64,000 bases of DNA, taken from Diploptera punctata. Its lineage: Eukaryota > Arthropoda > Insecta > Blattodea > Blaberidae. The stretch is taken from the NCBI GenBank assembly GCA_030220185.1, contig JASPKZ010002333.1, positions 1,116,001-1,180,000 on the forward strand, in the 5' to 3' direction. The position numbers were made by a program, and so were the translations under genes. Every line of letters begins with the position of its first letter. The stretch's first letter is position 1. Shown here one piece after another: positions 11,338 through 21,823 of the stretch. Below the pieces are notes generated by a model. That model ran no database searches, had not been told where the DNA came from, and worked only from the letters and a program-made list of their open reading frames with translations.

Positions 11338-13361
11338 GTGGCAAACGAAGAAGAAACTGATATAAATAAAGAATGGGAGGCTATAAGAGATACTATTAAA
11401 TTGTCAGCATCAGAAAGCATTGGTTGTTTAAAAAAGAGGCAAAACAAGAAATGGTTTGATGAGGAATGTGCCGACATTGTAAAGAAAAGAAAGCTAGCAA
11501 AAATGAAATGGTTACACGAGCCAAATGAGGTAAATTTAGAGCAATTGGGTAGTATTAGACGGAAAACACCAAGCTACTAAAGAGTAAAAAGAGGGAATAT
11601 TTGAGAGAGAAGATTAATGATCTTGAAATGAATGCAAAAAATAGGAACATTAGAAAATTATATCAGGGAATTAGTATAGAGAAGAAAGGGTTTCAGGCTA
11701 GAACAAACATAATTCGGAATGAAAATGGGGATATGATTGCAGATTCCAAGAGTATATTAAATAGATGGAAAGGTTACTTTAATCAGCTATTAAATGTACA
11801 TACAGAACAGGAGGATAATTTACAGACGGCAGAAATGCTAGTCGCAGAGCCAAGTGCATTAGAGGTTGAAATGGCGATTGAAAAATTGAAGATATATAAA
11901 GCATCAGGTTCGGATGAGATCCCAGCAGAACTGATAAAATCAGGGGGAGAAAAATTGATGGGCAAGATACGCTGGTTGCTTAGTATGATCTGGGAAAAAG
12001 AAGCTCTTCCAGATGAATGGAAGGAATCAATTATTGTACCAATTTATAAGAAAGGAGATAAAACTAATTGCAACAACTACAGGGGCATCTCATTACTTTC
12101 AACTTCGTACAAAATTCTAACAATATATTAGTAAGCAGACTTACTCCCTATATTGATGACATTCTAGGAGATCATCAATGTGCATTTAGAAGAAACAGGT
12201 CTACAACAGATCAGATTTTTAGTATAAGACAGATTTTAGAAAAGAAATGGGAATATAATGGTACTGTACATCAACTGTATGTAGACTTCAAAAAAGCATA
12301 TGATTCAATTAAGAGGCAGAAGTTATATAGTATCCTGTAGGAGTTCGGAATTCCTAAAAAGTTAGACTTATACAATTGTGTCTAAATGGCACAAAGAGTA
12401 GGGTGCGTGTAGCAAACAGTTTTCGGACACTTTTGAAATCCAGAATGGGTTGAAGCAAGGAGATGCACTATCTCCTCTACTATTTAATTTTGTACTAGAG
12501 CATGCCATTAAATCTTTAGAGAATGAGGAAGGCTTACAACTCAATGGTATTAATAAGCTGTTAGTTTATGCTGATGATGTGGTACTACTGGCCGATAGCG
12601 AGGATATACTAAAGGCCAACACTATTAAGTAACACTAAGAAATTGGGACTGGAAGTAAATATAAATAAAACTAAATATATGGTCACACGTAGAAATTCAG
12701 TATATAATGGAAATGGACAGCTAATGACAAATGAGGGAAATTTTGAGGAGGTGGCTGAATTCAAATACCTAGGAACAATAATCACAAGTAGGAATGAGAT
12801 GCACAAAGAAATTAAACATAGGCTCAATTCTGGAAATGCATGCTATTATGCATTGCAGAGACTCTTGATGTCCCAACTCCTTTCAAAAAACGTTAAGCTG
12901 AAAATATATAAAACTATTATTCTACCAGTTATATTATATGGGTGCGAAACATGGACTCTTACTCTGAGAGAGGAAAGAAGATTAAAAGTATTTGAGAATA
13001 AAGTACTTAGGACAATTTTTGGACCAAAGAGAGATGAACAGACAGGTGAATGGAGAAGACTACATAACAATGAACTACATGGTCTTTATAGGAAGCCAGA
13101 TATAATAAGAACAGTTAAGTCTCGTAGACTGCGATGGGCAGGACATGTTGCACGTATGGGAATGGGAGACTTGCATGGAAGCTTCTTGTAGGAAAGCCAG
13201 AGGGAAAACGCCCAGTTGGTAGACCAAGAATGAGGTGGGAGAATAACATTAACTATGATTTGAGGGAAGTAGATTATACAGGGAATGATTGGAAGGCATT
13301 AGCTCAGGATAGGGATGTATGGAGAGCTTATGTCTGTGCGGCCATGAACCTACGGGTTTGA
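11338..13361 (+). pseudogene. LINE reverse transcriptase and C-terminal region
   Basis: Spread over at least five frames. About 11880-12120: IPAELIKSGGEKL and YKKGDKTNCNNYRGISLLS. 12130-12340: QCAFRRNRSTTDQIF and YVDFKKAYDS. 12450-12632: KQGDALSPLLFNFVLE and the catalytic YADDV. 12643-13191: EFKYLGTIITS, LYGCETWTL and the LRRLRWAGHVARM-type block (RRLRWAGHVARMG here). 13134-13361: [16 protein letters not shown] to the C-terminus AAMNLRV. All main reverse-transcriptase blocks can be found, but the frame is lost repeatedly. Confidence 0.87.
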
Positions 13362-13396
13362 TAGTGCCAGTGAGTAAGTAAGTAAGTATATAAATT

Positions 13397-13683
13397 GAAG
13401 TGTGGCACATGTGACAATGTGTATAGGACAAACTGGTAGACCTTTTATCTCTCGGATAAAGGAACATATGAGAGCATATAACAGAAATTTAGAATATTCA
13501 AAATATGCTAACCACCTATTCCTATTTAATCATTGTTTCTATCCAAATTTTGAAATTTTACATGTTTGTGATAAGGGTAAGAAGTTGAACCTTTCGGAGG
13601 CTGTAGAAATAAATAAATTGAAAAGTAGTAATAAACTGTTAAATTCTCAACTTGATTTGAATGAATCGCCTTTGTTAAATTAA
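13397..13683 (+). pseudogene. PLE GIY-YIG endonuclease domain (copy 2)
   Basis: Resumes immediately after the LINE target duplication: CGTCDN in one frame, then VYRTNW or CIGQTGRPFISRI depending on frame, because two bases present in copy 1 (tgtctgta versus tgtgta) are missing here. The rest, EHMRAYNRN through LNESPLLN, is open to a stop at 13681-13683. Confidence 0.82.
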
Positions 13684-13768
13684 AAAATTTAAATAAATCA
13701 TTGTTGTATTGTTGCTTAGATCAGTTGATATGTACTATAATACCACAATTCATAATTTGTTAACATGT

Positions 13769-13801
13769 CTGAAGAAGGTACAGTGTACCGAAACAGCTGT
13801 C
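13769..13801 (+). ncRNA. Hammerhead-ribozyme-like motif in PLE-1 3' repeat
   Basis: CTGAAGA at 13769-13775 fits the CUGANGA core. After one unpaired A comes a perfect 5-bp helix II (GGTAC 13777-13781, GTACC 13785-13789, loop AGT), then GAAA 13790-13793. C-AGCT-G forms a short helix III before GTC at 13799-13801, the expected cleavage triplet. GT before the core can pair with AC after the triplet, giving two pairs of helix I. Hammerhead motifs are established in Penelope-like elements. The extra A is a deviation, so activity is not assured. The same motif lies on minus at 121-141; the copy near 6398 has lost the stem. Confidence 0.6.
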
Positions 13802-13870
13802 ACTGAGTATATCTTAATAAATATGAAAATCAAATAAAACTAAGTTTTATTTTTATTTAATTAATAAATA

Positions 13871-14625
13871 TGGATTTTCATCAAGTAAACACCAACTGAG
13901 TTTATTATTATTATTATTATTTTAAACTTGGTTAATTGAAGTGAACATGTTAATGATATTAATGTTATGGACCTGATGCGGCAATGAAACTATTCTAGAC
14001 ATAAAAATATAATGAAAAGTTTCCATCAGTGTTTGCAGATATTTTGGGACTGAATCTGAACTATTTGGTGATTTCTCAACCTCGTTTAAAAGAAATAATG
14101 GATTGTTTGGAAAGATAAAGTTGGCTGGAGCATAGGGATAACCACCTCACAGACTTTTAATGCTAATTACAGAAAATAATTAAGTGGTTTCCTGCCTCCA
14201 CCCCATCCCCCTCTTCCTTCTCTTAGTACTTTTAATTTTATAGGGACATGACAATTGACTTAGTGACATTTCTTTCTTTCGTCGGGCGTTAGGTTGGCTA
14301 CCCTTGAGATTACATGTAATCTAATTCTCTATGGTGAGTGGACAGAGACGGTGAATGATTGATGTGAAAATAATCGATTTGAAACATTCGATATATCGTT
14401 CGACTTGTTTTGTTTTTGCCTAGACCTGGAATTTATTGTCAAGGTGTCGCTGTTCGGTGATAATTAGTGTGTGATAAAACTGTAAATATATTATATGATT
14501 AACGGCTTTGTCTCTTGTGTATAAAGATAAAAAACCGGCAGTGGAAACACTTACGTATGCCATAACCTCGACGTTCATTGGTCCCTTTTATTCGCGTTTA
14601 AGTTATCATAACAAATAATGACATA
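13871..14625. other. Region upstream of the ABHD14-like gene
   Basis: Starts with a (TTA)n run at 13900-13920. No coding or repeat family was recognised. The last 250 bases presumably hold the promoter and 5' UTR of the gene starting at 14626, but I see no clear TATA box or initiator. Confidence 0.4.
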
Positions 14626-15448
14626 ATGAAATCTTGGGTTAAAATAATTTCTATTTCATTGTTCGTTTTCATCTGGTGTTATCTTGTTTTCGTTGTACTT
14701 TTGAAGTTGCCTGAACAAGAAATAATGAATATGGCATTTAACAAGGTGCATAGTAGTGACGAAATAGATTGGAGAACTGTGAATATTTTAGCAAAATCAT
14801 TACCGAAAGAAATATTGACTGAAAATGTTAATATTGAAACGGGAAGAATAGACATCAATGATATAAAGATGTTCTTTCGTAAGGCATCAGCACCTTCGGG
14901 TATAAAGTCATCAGGCCAATCCATATTATTATTACATGGAGAAGCTTCAAATCAGAAACTTGGGAAAAGCTTGGTACATTAAATGTCATGGCAGCTCTTG
15001 GACATTTAGTTGTGGCAGTTGACCTACTGGCTATGGAGAAACTAGAGAAGAATACCATGGCGACCGATCAAAATTTATTTTTTCAATTATAAAGTCTGAT
15101 CTTTTAAATGGAAGTCATCCTATTCTTGTTTCACCTTCTATGAGTGGTGAATATTCAGTTAAATTTATAGGTGAACATGCTGATCTATTATCAGGATATA
15201 TACCAGTAGCACCTGTTGCCACAGGCTCGGTTTCTCAAACTGTCCTAAAGAATGTGAAAGTACCTACTTTAATCCTTTATGGAGATAAAGATACAACTCG
15301 TATGGCGAAAGATGCACCTAAGAATTTTAAAGTTATGCCGAACAGTCAAGAAGTAGTTTTTCAAAATGCAGGACATGCAGCTTATTTGGACCAACCAGAG
15401 GAATATCATAAATTATTATATAATTTCATGGAATTGTTACGTCAATAA
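14626..15448 (+). CDS. ABHD14-like alpha/beta hydrolase, single exon with two one-base shifts
   Basis: Resembles ABHD14A/B, small serine hydrolases. The first 30 residues (ISISLFVFIWCYLVFVVLL core) form a likely signal anchor, as in ABHD14A. LLLHGEA is the oxyanion-hole strand. The nucleophile is the second serine of SPSMSG near 15140. The acid is in LYGDKDT and the histidine in AGHAAYLDQP. Frame 1 (from 14626) shifts near 14946-14950, where one T seems missing, and again near 15027, where one base is missing in DLPGYGE. Otherwise no stops occur and the total length, about 275 residues, is normal for the family. Two single-base losses suggest assembly errors or a young retrocopy pseudogene. 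No introns are seen. Confidence 0.8.
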
Positions 15449-15831
15449 TACAAACAATATCCATGCCTATTTTATTGTGAAGACTTTAAATTCTATAAGT
15501 TAAATATTTATAAAACTTCTGACTTATAAATTCTCCTTCAGTTATATTTTAAAGACATATTTTCAGATATCATTATGCCTTTATAATGTAAGCTATTGTG
15601 GATATAAATTTTGTATCATTGATATAAAAACAGAAGGCTCTTTTAGCAGAAATGGGGCGGTACATAATTATGTTGTAACAGGCCACAAATTACGAACCAA
15701 TATGATTCTCTTTGTTTACATCTTTTGATGCCAACATATTTTTGCTTTTTAATGTGATATTTACCAATCTACTATGGTACTGTGTTTTATATTATTAGGT
15801 CACATTATTTGTAGATCACATATTTTCAGCA

Positions 15832-15837
15832 AATAAA
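15832..15837 (+). terminator. Possible polyadenylation signal of the ABHD14-like gene
   Basis: An AATAAA hexamer about 385 bases after the stop codon, on the sense strand. It is the first well-placed canonical hexamer after 15448, but AATAAA is common by chance in such AT-rich DNA. Confidence 0.35.
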
Positions 15838-15849
15838 ATTTAGACTATT

Positions 15850-16390
15850 ACATCGTTAAATACAGTTGTGTTACCTTAAATTAGGATAGCTTTTATTATG
15901 TTATATTATGAAAGTTACCTTAAGTTTTTTATCTTCCACTACTACTGTTCGTTCCATTGCCGGGACAAGGTGCTTCTTACTGGGAATTATCTTAACCAGA
16001 TGCTTATTTCCTTACAGATGCCATTAATAGCATGTGGTTAGCATACCGACCCAATGATACATCTAGTAGGCAACCAAGGTATTTTGTTTAAATGCCTGTT
16101 TGTTCAGGCTTAAGGTTCTTTTACGAGCCTGAAAATATCCAGATTCGAGACCCATAGCTTGAAGTCCCTCCCAGAGGACTTTCTCCTTGGATTTTTCCAT
16201 CCTAAGAAAATCCATTGACTCTAGCCGATTTGAATCTGCAAGCCTTGGGACTAGTTTTGATCCTCTACCCGGTAAAATTCAAGATGACACTGATGGCACT
16301 TGAGCTAATGAAGTCAGCAGATACAAATTAACATTCCTCTAATTCCTGCTCTACCTCTTCTATCTTTACACAATCCATAATGTTTATATT
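15850..16390. other. Unassigned; weak SINE-like stretch
   Basis: No gene recognised. 16030-16270 contains phrases such as ccagattcgagaccc that resemble degraded tRNA-derived SINE B boxes, but no copy elsewhere in the window confirms it. Confidence 0.3.
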
Positions 16391-16550
16391 ACATCTTTTA
16401 GGTAATTTTTATCTCAACATAACTTTTTCTTGTTTTGGATGTTTTCTTCTGATCAAAACTACATTCTTTTAGGTAATTTCTATCTCAACTTGTAACTTTT
16501 TCCTACTTTGGATGTTTTCTTCTGACCAAAACTACATGCTTCAAATCGCT
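16391..16550. repeat. Two-copy tandem repeat, about 80 bp
   Basis: Two adjacent copies of a unit running cttttaggtaatttytatctc, then aactttttc, then ttggatgttttcttctga, each ending in caaaactaca. They differ at several positions. No coding is apparent. Confidence 0.75.
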
Positions 16551-16889
16551 AATCACATTTTACAACAGTAACATCTGTTTTTTTGTGTTTTTGAAATTAC
16601 TGTAAGTGCCCATCTGCACTATAATCTCCAAACAGAACATTCATTTTGTAGAAATGTTTTGTTATATAAAATTTTAAACAGAACTCTGGAGGAGATTTTA
16701 TAAAAAAATATTATGAAACTATAGTTTACCATATCTACTGCAATGTATAATGCCTAATAGCATACTGTATCCACAAAAAAATTATTAAATGTAATTCTAT
16801 GTTATTTTAACACATACACACTTTAGGTAAAAAAGAAAATAAATAATCATAATTACTCGGAAAAATATTTTTCATATCATATTATCCAG

Positions 16890-17280
16890 TGTATAAGATA
16901 CTCATTTGCAAAAGATGCACCCATACATAGAACAATAATAAAACTGATTGTGACATATGCATTTGAAACTTGCACTGATTTAAAGAATGATGAAAAAATA
17001 ATAGTTATTTGGGAGGGAAAGATTCTGAAGAGAATATACGATCTAATTAAGGAAAATGCTGAGTGGAGAATTAGAATCAATAATAAAGTACTCAAACTAT
17101 GGTAACCCACAGATGATTGGTGAAATTAAGAATTCAAGTTTAAGGTGGTTGGGACATGTAGAAGAAGTAAAGACAGATCTTTATTAACAAAAATGTATAA
17201 GGGACAACATAGCAGTAGAAAATGCAAAGGAAGGCCAAAGGAGATAGATATTGAGGTGAGAATGTGGAGGCAACACAGGA
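16890..17280 (+). mobile_element. Degraded LINE 3' fragment
   Basis: Plus-strand frames read IIKLIVTYAFETCTDLKNDEK, then KILKRIYDLIKENAEWRIRINN and a wlGHVEE-type block with KGRPKEI. These match the thumb and C-terminal part of non-LTR reverse transcriptases (family pattern: VTYGSETW, LRRIYGP, EWRIRYN). It is old, with many frameshifts. The minus-strand open frame over it is only its shadow. Confidence 0.7.
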
Positions 17281-17289
17281 TAGAAGAGA

Positions 17290-18420
17290 GCACCACAATT
17301 GTATTTCAAGGACCATAACACCACAGTTTTTCCTAAAAAAACCTAAACTTACATTTCATGAAATAGTAACTCCATAACCTATAAAATCTTTGATATTATG
17401 CTTAAAGGCAATTTTGACTGCTTGTGTACAAATCATTTTTGTTGAAATGGCAATGTCATTTTGCTGATTTTCATGGTTCCATTTCAAAAGTTTGGTCTCT
17501 AGTTGTGGCCACTTCGCACTTTTCCCACGTTCTGCTCACTCTTTTTATGCAAATTATATTTTATCTCCTGATCATGCCAGGTTCTACTATTTTTTCTGCA
17601 GGCATAAGACCAAAATGTCTGTCATCCTTCCTGTTCCTCTGTTCTTCAGCCTGTTTAAAATCTGCAATTTGTAACTTACCTGCTTTTTTCAATCAGTATG
17701 GGAAAATATCAAACTGATCACACTATATTGTCTCAGTGCATGAACTCAATACTGATAAACATTGATATTAACCCTGAATAGGAAACCCCATTCTTAGCCA
17801 GTGACATATTTGAAGTCACATGAAGGTCATTTGTCTTCTTGATTCCACCATTAACTGCTTACAAAGCTCTTGGAAGATAAAGGGAGTGGATATGACTTTG
17901 AAAAGAGGACGACAATCTTCATCTTTGTTATATAAGACACACCCAATTTTTAAGATAAAGTTTTAGGTTAAAAGTTCATCTTATATGCTGGAAAATATAG
18001 TAATAACTTCTTTCTTATATTTTTGAAGACATTTGTTACATATCTTCCACTTTCAAAACACTGTTTACATTAAAATTTAAAATGAAAATTATCTTAATAT
18101 CTCCTTTCCTCTTTTTAAGCAGAATACAATATATTCACCATTTTATGTATTATGAAAACAACGTTTTGCCTGATATTTCAGTATGATGAATAATACTGTT
18201 AGGTAGTAATAATTTTAAAAAATTAAAATTTTTACATTAAAAAAAATTGACAGAAAGTACAAGATTAAGGTGAGTTTTTTTGTTAGCTTTTCCTTTAGTT
18301 TTTTTTACAGTGCTCTGCCCTAGGGCAGGTCTTTCTCTGCAATCATAGCATTTTCATGCTATGCTTTTCAGCTTTACTACGGAATTATAGGTGTGGTAGC
18401 TTCCCGTTATTTCCTCATTG
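17290..18420. other. No gene recognised
   Basis: A plus-strand open frame of 97 codons at 17424-17717 has no recognisable domain and ordinary AT-rich composition. 17930-18000 (ttataagacacaccc to cttatatgctggaaaatatag) looks like inverted ends of a small unidentified DNA transposon. Nothing else can be supported. Confidence 0.3.
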
Positions 18421-18615
18421 AGGGATTATAATGATGTTGATGGCCAGACAATGCTCGGGGACCTTTTGGGCCTCAAAACTACCTGACATTTGTCTCATAG
18501 GTGAGGTAAAACCCTGGAAAAAACCTCACCCAGGAAGCTTGTTCCCATTGGGAATCGAACCCGGGTCTGCTGCATGACAAGGCAGCACGTTACCTCGAGA
18601 TCACAGTGGTGGACT
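18420..18615 (-). mobile_element. SINE-B copy (tRNA-derived)
   Basis: On the minus strand: gtccaccactgtgatctcgag head, tRNA-like B box ggttcgattccc, then the aagcttcctgggtgaggtttt body and a tail with ggccatcaacatcatta. Two plus-strand copies at 26775-26990 and 48613-48775 share head, B box and body. Confidence 0.8.
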
Positions 18616-18619
18616 ATTT

Positions 18620-19390
18620 AATTTATTTAAAACTTGGGTAGTTTCTTAGAATGAATCACTCCTTTATCCCATTTTCAGTCAACATATAAACCTCCATTTA
18701 CCTAAACCAATTGTAAATAGTAATATAGATCAGTCTTAAATGTAAAAAAAGCTAAAAAAATTATTTTAATCTTATATTTGTCCTAAGTTAGTAGTTACAA
18801 CACATTTTAGTCAAGCATAAAGGTGTGGCACATTAAAAAAAAAGACTATCAAAAGGTGAATGTATTTTATGTTGGTATTAATGGTTCCTTACTGTTCCTT
18901 GGAAATGGTGGTCATTTTTTCTGTGCACACATGATTTTGACTATAAAATAAAGAACACAAAAAAGGATGGGTATATGGGTTATTAAATTCCAAAGAGGAA
19001 ACATCTGATTATGTAATTCTTTACCACTCGAAAGTGGTTTTACTGTTCTTTTTTTAAAGCTTTTTAATTTGAAAATTAGATATTATGGTAGATATGATAT
19101 GCTATAATTTCACTAAAAATATGTAAAGAATGTTTATTTTACATTTTCTGATGTTAAAAATATAGTGAAATGTGTATGACTATTTAATTTGTTTTCTGTT
19201 AATGTTGGTGGGTTATTTAGCAATGTTTTTAGTCTTCAGTTTTTTTATTTAACTTCATTTTGTAGTTCATATATTTGTATAAACACAGAAATGAATATAA
19301 AAATTAATAAAAATAAAAATGAGTGTAGTTAATGCAAGTGAATTTGAATGACTGAATAGTAGAATCCACTATGATGAAACATTATAAAAT
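18620..19390. other. No gene recognised
   Basis: AT-rich DNA with many stops on both strands. No repeat shared with the rest of the window was noticed. Confidence 0.4.
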
Positions 19391-19570
19391 TACAATAGGA
19401 AGTAATGTTATTTGATTGTTCTTAATAAATAGGTGAGTCTGTTACATCTTACCTCATAAAAGATTTTTAGGACATGTTTCAAAATACCTGTTTCATCATC
19501 AGCTTGTTCAGAGAGTTTGGACAAGCTGACGATGAAACAGAAGTGTTTTAAACATGTCCTAAAAGAAATA

Positions 19571-20447
19571 TGAGGGTGGATCAAATGTAAAACGGGATTT
19601 GTATCTGGAGGATCTGGTAGCGAACTGCAAAGGTTGCGGTTTGGAGGGAAAGTTGGTGGGAGTGTCTGGAGTACAGATTTTGATGTGTCGCACTCCAAAG
19701 AGCGGCCGCTTGCTTCAATACGCCATGAGCGAGCAAGAGGTACACACGTCTGTTGCGCAATGCATTATTATTAAGTTTTTGGCGAAAGAAGGCATTAAAC
19801 CTTCTGAAATTTTGAGAAGGCTCCATGCACAGTTCGGGGAAGCAATCCTTTCTAAGATGCAGGTGTATGATTGGCGCAAAAAAATTTTAGCATGCGGGAT
19901 TCAGTGCAAAATGAGCCCCACCAAAGACGGCAATGAACAAGCATCACTGCAGACAACATTTGTGCTGTATGGGACCTTATTGAGGAGGATCAGCGCGTAA
20001 CAATTTCTGAAATTGCTTCACATGTTGGAATAAGCTTCGGAAGTGTTCAAGCCATCATCAGTGATGAACTCAAATTCCGAAAATTGTCTGCCAGGTGGAT
20101 TCCTCAGCCAGGAACAAAAAATTTGACGAAAATGCATTGGACACCTCTGGCACATCCTCCTTACAGTCCAGATTTGTCACCCTGTGACTACCATTTGTTT
20201 GGCCACTGAAAGAAGACCTGGGAGGAAGGCGGTTTGGTGACAAAGCAGCAGTAGAGGAGTTCGTGCGCAACTGTTGACTACACGTCATCCCTCATTCTTC
20301 AAGGACGGCATCAAAAAGTTGCCAATTCGATGGCAAAAGTGTGTTGGAAATGCAGGAGACTATGTAGAAAATGAGGTGGTTTTGTATTCTTTGTTAATTC
20401 AATAAAATTGTAAACAATAATTCCAGTTTATATTAGATTCACCCTCG
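19571..20447 (+). mobile_element. Mariner element, internally deleted
   Basis: Flanked by TA (19569-19570, 20448-20449), with imperfect inverted ends tgagggtggatcaaatgta and the complement of attagattcaccctcg. At 877 bp it is shorter than the usual 1.3 kb. Confidence 0.88.
19722..20385 (+). pseudogene. Mariner transposase with central deletion
   Basis: The N-terminal helix-turn-helix reads KFLAKEGIKPSEILRRLHAQ, then YDWRKK. A second part reads VTISEIASHVGISFGSVQAI. After RWIPQ the frame jumps to PPYSPDLSPCDYHLFG, which holds the last catalytic Asp of the DD34D triad. The segment with the first two aspartates is missing, so the protein could not act. Confidence 0.85.
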
Positions 20448-20541
20448 TAAACTTTTATGAGATAAGATGCAACAGACTCACCTTATTTATTATGATAAAA
20501 CATTCAATCAAAATTAAAGTGGGAAGTAACACTTTGAGGTA

Positions 20542-21395
20542 CAGTAAAAGCTCCTTATTCGCGGGTTAAAAAATTGAGACACAGTTCCTGTGTTCACAGT
20601 TACAATTTTTTTATTCGCGGATCCAGTCAGTATATCAGAAGGATTAGTATCTTTTATTAACGCATCGGCAACTTTTTTTACTGCAGGCACGTGCCAAGGC
20701 AGCTTTTACAAAGAGTGATTCAAACCAAATGGACAAATTAATATCAAAGTAAAACAAACCTTATTGTCACTAAGTCTAAAGTTTGTTGTTAAAAGCCACC
20801 ACCGCCATTGTATTTCACATGCCGCTATGTCCGTTGATAAATGCTGCCCTCACCACGATTAGTGTTTTATTGTTTCATTGCAATAATTTTGATTGAATAA
20901 CATGTGTCTCTTTTGCTTTGTTGCCAATTTATAATGTTGAGTAAAAGGAAAGAAAATTAGATCTGAAGCGGAAAAAAGTAGTGTTGCCACTTAAAGTAAA
21001 AATATAAATGTTTGGCCGTTTACGCGTTGGCAAGTCGTTTGTGCCTATATCACGCTGTTTCAATGTTAATGAATCAAGAAATCCGAAAATAAAATAAGGA
21101 ATTCTATCGCAGAATTCACAGCTGAATGTCAATCTTAATTTAAACATATTTTAAAAGCAGCAAAACAGGAAAAAATCACTATTTTCTTTAAGCCTTTATC
21201 CAAACCTGCCAGTAATAATTAATAAAAATGTTCAAAATATTTCATTATTTGATTTAATTTTGTTAATTTTTATTTTAATTTGTAATCTTGGAACATATCC
21301 CCTATATACCCATACAAATTACCATTCCATATTCGCGGTTTCTGTATTCGCAGCATATTTGCAGACATATCTCCTCGAATAAGGAGCTTTTACTG
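20542..21395 (+). mobile_element. Tigger/pogo-like element with inverted ends
   Basis: Inverted ends of about 21 bp: cagtaaaagctccttattcg at the left and its complement at 21375-21395. TA flanks at 20540-20541 and 21396-21397. Inside, 20935-21140 resembles a pogo/Tigger N-terminus in broken frames (SKRK, VLPLKV, FNVNES, RNSIAEF). No DDE region remains, so it is a non-autonomous copy. Confidence 0.78.
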
Positions 21396-21402
21396 TATTT
21401 TC

Positions 21403-21648
21403 AATTTATACATGAGTTTGAGAAAATGCTTTTTATATATCTCACTTCATAAAGTTGCATGTATTCACAATACCAGTTTCAGTGGTCAATCAACATCATC
21501 TTCAGTCAAACTCCAAACTTGAACTGTCAGAATTTGACTTAAGAATGATAGTGATTGACCATTGAAACCAGCATCGTGAATACACACAATTTTACGAGGT
21601 GAGATATATAAAAACATTTTCTCCAATTCATGTATAAAATGATAAAAC
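21403..21648. mobile_element. PLE-derived inverted unit
   Basis: Arms agaaaatgctttttatatatctcac and gtgagatatataaaaacattttct face each other with a centre of about 140 bases. The minus strand carries CTGAAGA near 21509 and GAAAC near 21482. The plus strand has a related TTGAAACCAGCATCGTGAATA. Same design as the PLE end at 63.53 kb. Confidence 0.72.
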
Positions 21649-21823
21649 ATGTTGTTGTTGTCCAATGACAATAGGGCTTTTAATTGGCTTGCACCATTTT
21701 TTTTTTCTCTTCCTACCCACTAGAGTTTAAATTTCCTTTCTGAGTTGTTTGTTCCTGTCCAACTGTTTACATATCGGGAGATATTTCTTGTTCAGTTCTA
21801 GTCCTGTTTCGTTGCATATTGTA

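Larger units (their letters stand above)
10152..13381 (+). mobile_element. Near full-length RTE-like LINE, 3230 bp, with 15-bp target duplication
   Basis: Inserted in PLE copy 2 between two copies of gtatataaattgaag (10137-10151 and 13382-13396). The same sequence is single in PLE copy 1 near 6018. Order: 5' leader, apurinic-type endonuclease, reverse transcriptase, a C-terminal RDVWRAYV motif, and a tail ending gtgccagtgag(taag)n. Short total length and this tail fit the RTE group. Several frameshifts make it inactive. 3' fragments of the same family lie at 1297, 47737 and 51335. Confidence 0.9.
6506..13870 (+). mobile_element. Penelope-like element copy 2 (PLE-1), split by two LINEs
   Basis: The most complete PLE-1 copy. 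The 5' untranslated part and reverse-transcriptase N-terminus lie at about 6780-7992, more reverse transcriptase at 9618-10136, GIY-YIG at 13397-13683, and the 3' terminal repeat at 13684-13870. Two LINE insertions (7993-9617 and 10152-13381) account for about 4.9 kb. Excising them gives an order matching copy 1. A (TTA)n run marks the right boundary. Confidence 0.87.
19396..20537. mobile_element. PLE-derived inverted unit, interrupted by mariner
   Basis: Arms face each other: ggtgagtctgttacatcttacctcat at 19432 and its complement around 20460-20485, plus tttaggacatgttt at 19471 and its complement at 19546-19560. The centre carries CTGATGATGAAAC (minus) and CTGACGATGAAAC (plus), hammerhead-like cores. 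A mariner at 19571-20447 splits the right arm. It resembles the fold-back PLE units at 35.35 and 45.9 kb. Confidence 0.72.

Noticed and set aside
16391..16550. CRISPR-like or satellite array
   Set aside because: Only two imperfect copies, no spacers, eukaryotic context.
16877..17110. 77-codon minus-strand hydrophobic open frame as a membrane protein
   Set aside because: It is the reverse of a recognisable LINE reverse-transcriptase fragment on plus.
17424..17717. 97-codon plus-strand open frame as a gene
   Set aside because: No domain, hydrophobic by AT-rich codons, no supporting context or splice pattern.
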